This document shows, piece after piece, positions 7,055-11,949 of a stretch of DNA of 11,949 bases. The stretch is from BS750m-G4 sp964472195. Its GTDB lineage: Bacteria > Bacteroidota > Ignavibacteria > Tepidaquicellales > Tepidaquicellaceae. Positions within the stretch are counted from its first letter, which is position 1. Every line of letters begins with the position of its first letter. A program made the translations under genes and the position numbers. The DNA lies in assembly GCA_964472195.1 (NCBI GenBank), contig CAYYJH010000086.1, forward strand, positions 1-11,949, written 5' to 3'. The notes beneath the pieces are model-generated. The model was not told the DNA's origin and made no database searches. It saw only the letters and a list, made by a program, of their open reading frames with translations.

Positions 7055-7081
7055 AATTTTCATCGTGGGAATTTTCATCGT
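7055..7081. repeat. Two tandem 12-bp repeats between the skp genes
   Basis: AATTTTCATCGT occurs at 7055-7066 and 7070-7081, with a period of 15 bp and GGG in between. It lies directly after the stop of the first skp gene. It may be a small duplication or an operator-like pair; nothing else in the 129-bp spacer is informative. Confidence 0.5.
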
Positions 7082-7170
7082 TAATATCCGCATCTTCTTA
7101 AATGGATATATATGCAGGTAATTCTAAAGCGTGAATATATCGATATTTCAATAAAGAAAATAATAAGAGA

Positions 7171-7725
7171 ATGAATCTATCAAGAATAATAAATATTTTT
7201 ATCCCTGTAAGATGGTTTTCATATTTAATGATCTTACTGTTTATGCTAACCTGTATTAACGCTTTTGCTCAAACTAAAGTGGGATATATCGATTCAAAAA
7301 AGATTATCGAATCAATGCAAGAAGCAAATGACGCAAAATTAAAACTCGATAATCTTGTTGCAGAGTGGCAAAGAGAGTTAACAACGCTGCAGGATAGTCT
7401 TAAACAAATGAAAGACGATTATGATAAAAAGAAATTAATTTTAACCGACCAATTAAAACAACAGACAGAAAAAGAAATAAATGATCTTGATGCTGCGATT
7501 ACTAATTATAAAGTTTCCAAGTTTGGTGAGGGTGGAGAATATTTCCAAAAGCAAAAAGATTTCATGAAACCTGTTCAGGATAGAATATTTCTTGCTATTG
7601 AAAAAGTTGCCTTAGAAGAAGATTATGATTATGTTTTCGATAGAAGCAGTGAAATACTCTTGTTATTCGTTAATGAACGATACGATCTTACTGCAAAAGT
7701 TCAGAAAATAATCTCTGGTAAATGA
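7171..7725 (+). CDS. skp: OmpH/Skp family periplasmic chaperone, second copy
   Basis: This paralogue of the preceding gene has 184 residues. Its signal peptide is longer: a basic/amphipathic start (MNLSRIINIFIPVRW), a hydrophobic core at about 17-29, and AFA before a probable cut at A33-Q34. The mature N-terminus TKVGYIDSKKII matches the first copy closely. A coiled-coil hairpin follows at about 48-150 and the family C-terminal segment DYVFDRSSEILLLFV at 153-167. The coil regions differ strongly between the copies, and this one has a glycine-containing break (FGEGGEYF, 118-125) near the returning helix. An internal Met at residue 20 could start a shorter signal peptide, but that would lose the basic N-region, so the first ATG is preferred. 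Tandem skp genes after bamA are common in the Bacteroidota/Chlorobi group. Confidence 0.9.
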   Translation: MNLSRIINIFIPVRWFSYLMILLFMLTCINAFAQTKVGYIDSKKIIESMQEANDAKLKLDNLVAEWQRELTTLQDSLKQMKDDYDKKKLILTDQLKQQTEKEINDLDAAITNYKVSKFGEGGEYFQKQKDFMKPVQDRIFLAIEKVALEEDYDYVFDRSSEILLLFVNERYDLTAKVQKIISGK

Positions 7726-7785
7726 AATTATAGTTTAAGCAGAATCTTGACTGTTTCATTTTTCTAAACAAGCATACACTTTAAT

Positions 7786-8808
7786 ATGAAAGTTATAGAA
7801 ATTGCCAATCATTTAAACGGAGAGGTCGAAGGAAATTCAGGAATAGAAATAACTAATGTTGGGAAAATAGAAACTGCTACGCGGGATGAGATCTCATTTA
7901 TTTCAAATCCCCTCTATGAAAAATTCTATAATACAACTAATGCCGGTGCCTTAATTGTATCCAAAGAATTTATTATTAAGAAACCCAAAAAAGAGCTAAC
8001 AATAATTAGGGTTAAAGATCCTTATTTATCCTTCATAAACGTACTAAAACTTTTTGATAAAAGTAAAACCGATAAGTTAGAAGGAATTTCTAAAAACAGT
8101 GTAATAGGCTCAAATACTGTGGTTGATAAAGATGTCTATATCGGAGATTTTGTGAAAATAGGAAACAACTGTCACATTGGGATGAACACATCAATTCATC
8201 CTAACTGTTCTATCGGTAATGAAGTAAAAATTGGAAGTAATTCCGTATTGTATCCCAACGTGGTTCTATACAATGGTTGTGAAATAGGAGATAATGTAAT
8301 TATTCACTCCGGGTGCGTTATAGGATGCGATGGATTCGGGAACGCTAAGCAAGAGGACGGTAGTTATCAAAAAATTCCTCAAATTGGAATAGTCGTGATC
8401 GAAGACAACGTTGAAATTGGTAGCAATTGTACAATAGATAGAGCAACAATCGGAGAGACAAAAATTTGCAAAGGTGTCAGGCTTGATAACCAGATCCAGG
8501 TTGCTCATAATGTTTTTATAGGTGAAAATACCGCAATCGCTGCTCAAGTAGGAATAGCTGGTTCAGTAAAGATTGGAAAAAGATGCATGATTGCGGGACA
8601 GTCCGGACTTGTTGGACATATTACATTATGTGATGATGTAATAATCGGAGCTTCTGTTGGTGTTTCAAAATCAGTTATGAAACCGGGATTATATACTGGT
8701 TACAGGGTAAAACCTTACAAAGAAGACCTTAAACAGCAAGCATCGATCGCACAAATTGAAAAATTAAAAGATAGAGTTAAGGAACTGGAAAAAAAGATTT
8801 CCAAATAA
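7786..8808 (+). CDS. lpxD: UDP-3-O-acylglucosamine N-acyltransferase
   Basis: LpxD adds the second (amide-linked) hydroxyacyl chain from acyl carrier protein to UDP-3-O-acyl-glucosamine in lipid A synthesis. The 340 residues show the family order. An N-terminal uridine-binding domain spans about 1-100 (with the EISFISNPLY strand at 35-44). A left-handed beta-helix of hexapeptide repeats spans about 103-295 (repeats such as SVIGSN, VYIGDF, VKIGNN, CEIGDN). A C-terminal helix at about 314-338 follows. The likely catalytic base is His241 in IQVAHN, matching E. coli His239. The GCDGFGNA motif at 180-187 replaces the common GSDGFG form, a mild change. It starts 60 bp after the second skp gene and ends 27 bp before lpxC-fabZ, so it fits the same operon. 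No Shine-Dalgarno site is seen. Confidence 0.96.
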   Translation: MKVIEIANHLNGEVEGNSGIEITNVGKIETATRDEISFISNPLYEKFYNTTNAGALIVSKEFIIKKPKKELTIIRVKDPYLSFINVLKLFDKSKTDKLEGISKNSVIGSNTVVDKDVYIGDFVKIGNNCHIGMNTSIHPNCSIGNEVKIGSNSVLYPNVVLYNGCEIGDNVIIHSGCVIGCDGFGNAKQEDGSYQKIPQIGIVVIEDNVEIGSNCTIDRATIGETKICKGVRLDNQIQVAHNVFIGENTAIAAQVGIAGSVKIGKRCMIAGQSGLVGHITLCDDVIIGASVGVSKSVMKPGLYTGYRVKPYKEDLKQQASIAQIEKLKDRVKELEKKISK

Positions 8809-8835
8809 CTTTAGAAAACTAAAATATCTTTAGCA

Positions 8836-10226
8836 ATGATAGAAAAGCAAAGGACAATTAGAAAAGCTGTTACATTATCCGGTGTTGGTTTACACACTGG
8901 AAATAAATCGAACATGACTTTTAAACCTGCACCAGAAAACTACGGGATCAAATTTAAAAGAATTGACCTTAAAAACTCTCCCGAAATCACAGCTGACATA
9001 GACCATGTAATTGATATTTCAAGAGGTACTACAATCGGGCAGAACGGAGTAGAAATACATACTGTTGAGCACGTGCTTGCGGGTATAATGGGTTGTGAAA
9101 TCGATAATATAATAGTTGAACTCGATACTAATGAACCGCCGATAATGGATGGTAGTGTGAAAGATTACGTTGCAACATTATTAAACGCAGGCATTATGGA
9201 ACAAGAAGAAAAACGAGATTATCTCGTTATCGAAGATACTGTCCATTATCAAAACAAAGAAGATAATGTCGATATTGTTGCTTTACCTTTGAAAGACGAA
9301 TTCAGAATATCATTAATGATAGATTATAATAATCCTGCTTTAGGAGTACAGCATACAGGTCTTTTTAATCTTCAGGAAGAATTTGCTAAAGAATTTGCAC
9401 CAGCAAGAACTTATTGCTTTTTACAAGAAATCGAGGACTTACAAACACAGGACCTTATAAAAGGAGGAGACATCGATAACGCGATAGTTATAGTTGACAG
9501 GGATTTTACAAAAGATGAATTCGAATCATTTAAAAAGAAAATCGGAATAGTAGACAGTGTTATTTTAGGCTCAAGCGGAATATTAAATAATAAAACTTTA
9601 AGATTTAAGAATGAACCCGCCCGGCACAAAGTCATTGACTTGATAGGGGATCTCGCTTTAATAGGTGCACCCATCAAAGGACAGATACTTGCAGCTCGCC
9701 CCGGTCATAAAGCAAATGTTGAATTCACAAAAATGCTTCGAAAGCTCTATTTGCAGAAAAAAATTGAGAAGAAATTCCAGGTAATGAAATCGGGAAACAT
9801 TGTTTTTGATATCGAAGCTATCTTGAATATAATGCCGCACAGATACCCATTCCTGCTTGTTGACAGAGTTATAGACCTTGAAATCAACAAGAAAATCGTT
9901 GGAATAAAAAATGTAACTTATAATGAACCTTTCTTTCAGGGACATTTTCCATCAAGGAAAATAATGCCCGGCGTTTTACTGGTAGAGGCTATGGTTCAAT
10001 GCGGATGCATTCTTCTTTTAAATACTATTGAAAATCCCGAGAACAAGTTAGCGTATTTTGCATCTATAGAAAAAGCTAAATTCCGAAACCCTGTCACACC
10101 CGGTGACCAGCTTGTATTTGAAATGGAGCTTGTATCTTTCAAAAGAAATGTTTGTAAATTAGCAGGTAAAGCTTACAAAGACCATGTCGGAGGTAAGGTC
10201 GCATGCGAAGGTGAGTTTATGGCAGC
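8836..10226 (+). CDS. lpxC/fabZ: Bifunctional LpxC deacetylase / FabZ dehydratase, 3' end lost in gap
   Basis: One reading frame encodes two enzymes. Residues 1 to about 312 are LpxC, the zinc enzyme that deacetylates UDP-3-O-acyl-GlcNAc and commits it to lipid A. Its zinc ligands H79 (TVEH), H264 and D268 (RHKVIDL) and the catalytic H291 (PGHKAN) are all present. Residues from about 320 onward are FabZ, the 3-hydroxyacyl-ACP dehydratase of fatty acid synthesis. It has H335 (MPHRYPFLLVDR) and the catalytic E384 in PGVLLVEA, plus FFQGHFP at 366-372. This fusion is known from the Bacteroidetes/Chlorobi lineage and joins the two activities that compete for hydroxyacyl-ACP. Sequence stops after residue 463 (EGEFMA) at the run of Ns. 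Comparison with FabZ suggests only about 5-15 residues and the stop are missing. Frames reading on through the Ns into the pgk antisense are artefacts. Confidence 0.95.
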
Positions 10227-10326
10227 NNNNNNNNNNNNNNNNNNNNNNNNNNNNNNNNNNNNNNNNNNNNNNNNNNNNNNNNNNNNNNNNNNNNNNNNNN
10301 NNNNNNNNNNNNNNNNNNNNNNNNNN
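10227..10326. other. Assembly gap of exactly 100 Ns
   Basis: A run of exactly 100 undetermined bases separates lpxC-fabZ from pgk. Both genes run into it tail to tail and both lack only their last few codons. A round 100 is a common placeholder for a gap of unknown length, so the true distance may be larger. No coding claim can be made across it. Confidence 0.97.
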
Positions 10327-11525
10327 TCTATTCCCGGTAGTTTTTTCCCTTCCAATAACTCTAAAGAAGCTCCACCGCCGGTTGATACATGTGTCACTTT
10401 ATCTTCAAGCTCTGCTGCAGCAATAGCACTGGCAGAATCCCCTCCCCCAACTATTGTAATCGAACCGTTTGTAGTTGCATCTGCTAAAGCCTTCCCTATT
10501 TCAAAAGTTCCTTTTGCAAAATTGCTCATCTCAAATACTCCCATCGGACCATTCCAGACGATTGTTTTTGATTCCAATATTCTTTTCCTAAAAAGCTTTA
10601 TTGTTTCCGGTCCGATATCCATTCCCATCCAATCATTATATTCTTCGGTTACTTTATCGAATGCAAGTATTTTTATTTCTGCGTCGTTCTCAAATTTATT
10701 AGAATAGACAACGTCAACTGGTAACTGTAACTCTTTATTCACAGTCTTTGCCTGCTCGTATATTTCTTTTGCCAAATCAACCTTATCTTCTTCCAAAATA
10801 GATTTCCCAATATTATAACCAAGAGCTTTGTAAAAAGTGAACATCATTCCTCCGCCAATCAGTATCTTATCTGCAATGTTCAATAGATTCTGAAGAACAT
10901 CAATTTTTCCCGATATTTTTGATCCTCCCAAAATAGCACAGAGAGGACGTTTCGGATCATCAACTGCAGAAGACAAATACTTTAATTCTTTTTCTATAAG
11001 ATAACCTGCTGCACATATATTAATAAAATGGGTTACACCTTCGGTCGATGCATGTGCTCTGTGAGCAGTCCCGAATGCATCGTTAACGTAAATGTCTCCG
11101 TAACGGGCAAGTTTCTTTGCGAACTTCGGGTCATTCTTTTCTTCTTCTTTGTAAAACCTCAAGTTTTCGAGTAAGAGTACATCTCCCTCGTTCATTTCAT
11201 TAATAACAGAGATGTTATCATCGCTTATGCAATCATCAGAAAAGAGTACACGCATATCAAGATATTTTGATAAGAACTCCGCAACGACTGATAAAGATAA
11301 TTTTGTATTCTTTTCACCTTTTGGACGCCCCATATGACTCATTAAAATACACTTTCCGCCGGCTGATATAATAGCTTTTATCGTCGGAACGGATTCAATA
11401 ATTCTTTTCGAATCGGTTATGTTACCATTCTCATCCAAAGGTACATTAAAATCAACCCTGACTAAAACATTCTTCCCTTTAATTTGATTCTCCGAGATTA
11501 ATTTGTCTAATGTTAGTTTTGGCAT
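10327..11525 (-). CDS. pgk: Phosphoglycerate kinase, 3' end lost in gap
   Basis: This glycolytic enzyme transfers phosphate between 1,3-bisphosphoglycerate and ADP in the cytoplasm. The ATG is the complement of 11523-11525, and 399 residues are readable before the Ns. Motifs in order are VRVDFNVPLD at 22-31, R41 in the substrate site, SHMGRPKG at 63-70, LLENLRFY at 118-125, NDAFGTAHRAHAS at 148-160, LGGSKISGKI at 199-208 (K203, K207), IGGGM at 223-227, VWNGPMGVFE at 323-332, VGGGDSA at 359-365 and STGGGASLE at 381-389. The sequence breaks after KLPGI, where family members usually have only about 5-15 more residues. It is convergent with lpxC-fabZ and not part of the envelope operon. A candidate promoter lies just upstream, with an AT-rich leader and no Shine-Dalgarno site. 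Confidence 0.96.
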
Positions 11526-11532
11526 AGTAGAA

Positions 11533-11565
11533 CGAAATTATATATTATTAATTGATATTTGAAAA
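11533..11565 (-). promoter_or_regulatory. Candidate pgk promoter
   Basis: On the minus strand TATAAT (11542-11537) lies 17 bp after TTTTCA (11565-11560), a fair sigma-70-like pair. The overlapping TAATTTCG (11540-11533) is one base off the Bacteroidetes -7 box TAnnTTTG. Either reading places the transcription start within about 0-8 bases of the pgk ATG, so the mRNA would have a very short leader or none. The surroundings are A/T-rich, which weakens the case. Confidence 0.3.
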
Positions 11566-11574
11566 TTGATTGTA

Positions 11575-11593
11575 CCTGCCTGCTGCAGGCAGG
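11575..11593. repeat. Perfect 8-bp GC-rich hairpin, CCTGCCTG/CAGGCAGG
   Basis: CCTGCCTG (11575-11582) pairs with CAGGCAGG (11586-11593) over a CTG loop, in A/T-rich DNA upstream of pgk. No T-run follows on either strand, so it is not a standard terminator. It shares the CCTGC...GCAGG core with the hairpin at 293-310 and is probably a dispersed intergenic repeat. Confidence 0.6.
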
Positions 11594-11650
11594 AATTAAA
11601 AATTGTTAATTGAAAATTATATATAAAACTCTATAGATAAAAAAATCGAT

Positions 11651-11687
11651 TTTAAAAAAAGCCCGGATAATATCTTAGCCGAGCTTT
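11651..11687 (-). terminator. Rho-independent terminator of the minus-strand T9SS cargo gene
   Basis: On the minus strand the stem AAAGC...CGG (11687-11679) pairs with CCG...GCTTT (11666-11658), with one mismatched pair and a 12-base loop. It runs straight into seven Ts (complement of 11654-11660). It lies 66 bases after the stop of the T9SS-sorted protein gene and ahead of pgk, insulating pgk from read-through. Confidence 0.7.
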
Positions 11688-11752
11688 ACAAAACAAATAT
11701 TTTTAAGATCACCGCTCTCAAACTAAGTTTGTGAACGAGAAACAAATCTAAA

Positions 11753-11947
11753 TTATTTAATAAGAACCATTCTCTTAACATCAATGAAACTACCGGATTC
11801 TAATCTGTAAAAGTAAACTCCGCTTGAAAGATTTGTTCCGTTGAAATCAACTATGTAACTTCCTGCTGATTTAACTTCATTCACCAGAGTTGCTACTTCC
11901 TTACCAACAACGTCATAAACCTTTAATGAAACAAAACCTTGTTTCGG
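11753..11947 (-). CDS. C-terminal end of a second T9SS-sorted (type A sorting domain) protein, 5' truncated
   Basis: Reading from 11947 down to the TAA at 11755-11753 gives 64 residues with every feature of a type A T9SS sorting domain. There is an opening strand with VSLKVYDVVGKEVATLV, an SAGSYIVDFNGTNL segment, the SSGVYFYRLESG signature and the terminal KRMVLIK tail. This is a very Ignavibacteria-like version of the domain. The catalytic or structural part of the protein lies beyond the window, so its role is unknown beyond probable export across the outer membrane. It is followed by a terminator at 11687-11651. Identity with the upstream cargo tail (2-199) is limited to family positions, so the two are not recent duplicates. 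Confidence 0.9.
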   Translation of the reverse strand, partial: PKQGFVSLKVYDVVGKEVATLVNEVKSAGSYIVDFNGTNLSSGVYFYRLESGSFIDVKRMVLIK

Positions 11948-11949
11948 AA

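Noticed and set aside
7747..7780. TTGACT...TACACT as a promoter for lpxD
   Set aside because: The spacing of 22 bp is too long and no other -10 box fits. Read-through from the upstream operon is simpler.
8836..10226. LpxC-FabZ fusion as a new system
   Set aside because: The fusion is already well known in the Bacteroidetes/Chlorobi lineage. It is useful for placing the organism but not novel.
10173..10326. Continuation of the pgk frame through the Ns into the antisense of fabZ
   Set aside because: This is a gap artefact. The true pgk ends within about 5-15 codons after residue 399.
10227..10707. Continuation of the lpxC-fabZ frame through the Ns to give 623 residues
   Set aside because: The part after the gap is the antisense of pgk. 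The real gene ends inside the gap.
11715..11735. CAAACT/AGTTTG inverted repeat after the minus-strand T9SS gene
   Set aside because: It is a short A/T-leaning stem with a one-base loop and no T-run. The better terminator lies at 11651-11687.
1..11949. Search for CRISPR arrays, tRNA or rRNA genes, transposases, toxin-antitoxin pairs or phage genes
   Set aside because: I saw no regularly spaced repeats, no cloverleaf-like sequence and no reading frame of these families. The real genes are all recognised housekeeping, envelope or T9SS cargo genes.

Overview
The window looks like a metagenome-type scaffold from a Gram-negative (diderm, LPS-making) member of the Bacteroidota/Chlorobi group, most likely Ignavibacteria or a close relative. 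Four things point there. The lipid A genes are fused as lpxC-fabZ, a fusion typical of this group. Both ends of the window carry C-terminal sorting domains of type IX secretion cargo, with the SSGVYFYRL-type signature. The sequence is AT-rich. Shine-Dalgarno sites are almost absent. One run of exactly 100 Ns (10227-10326) marks a scaffold join.

Layout. Positions 2-199 hold the end of a secreted, T9SS-sorted protein (+). Positions 200-517 have no gene and contain two families of dispersed hairpin repeats and a candidate promoter. A forward block follows: ddl (518-1567), overlapping a DivIC/FtsB-type division protein (1564-1896), then trpS (1994-2998). After a 259-bp AT-rich spacer comes a second forward block: uppS (3258-4049), bamA (4049-6424, one-base overlap), two tandem Skp/OmpH genes (6475-7041 and 7171-7725), lpxD (7786-8808) and lpxC-fabZ (8836 into the gap). 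Beyond the gap, pgk lies on the minus strand (11525 back to 10327, 3' end lost in the gap). A repeat hairpin and a minus-strand terminator precede the end of another T9SS-sorted protein (11947-11753, minus).

The forward genes form an envelope-building set. Ddl makes the D-Ala-D-Ala of peptidoglycan and UppS makes the undecaprenyl carrier. DivIC/FtsB acts at the septum. BamA and the Skp pair insert and chaperone outer-membrane proteins. LpxD and LpxC commit precursors to lipid A, while FabZ makes the fatty acids for it. TrpS and Pgk are housekeeping neighbours. I see no RNA genes, CRISPR array, transposase or phage genes, and no convincing new multi-gene system. The points most worth checking are a four-cysteine pattern in TrpS like that of iron-sulfur TrpRS enzymes, the content of the gap (lpxA is expected there), and the intergenic repeats.
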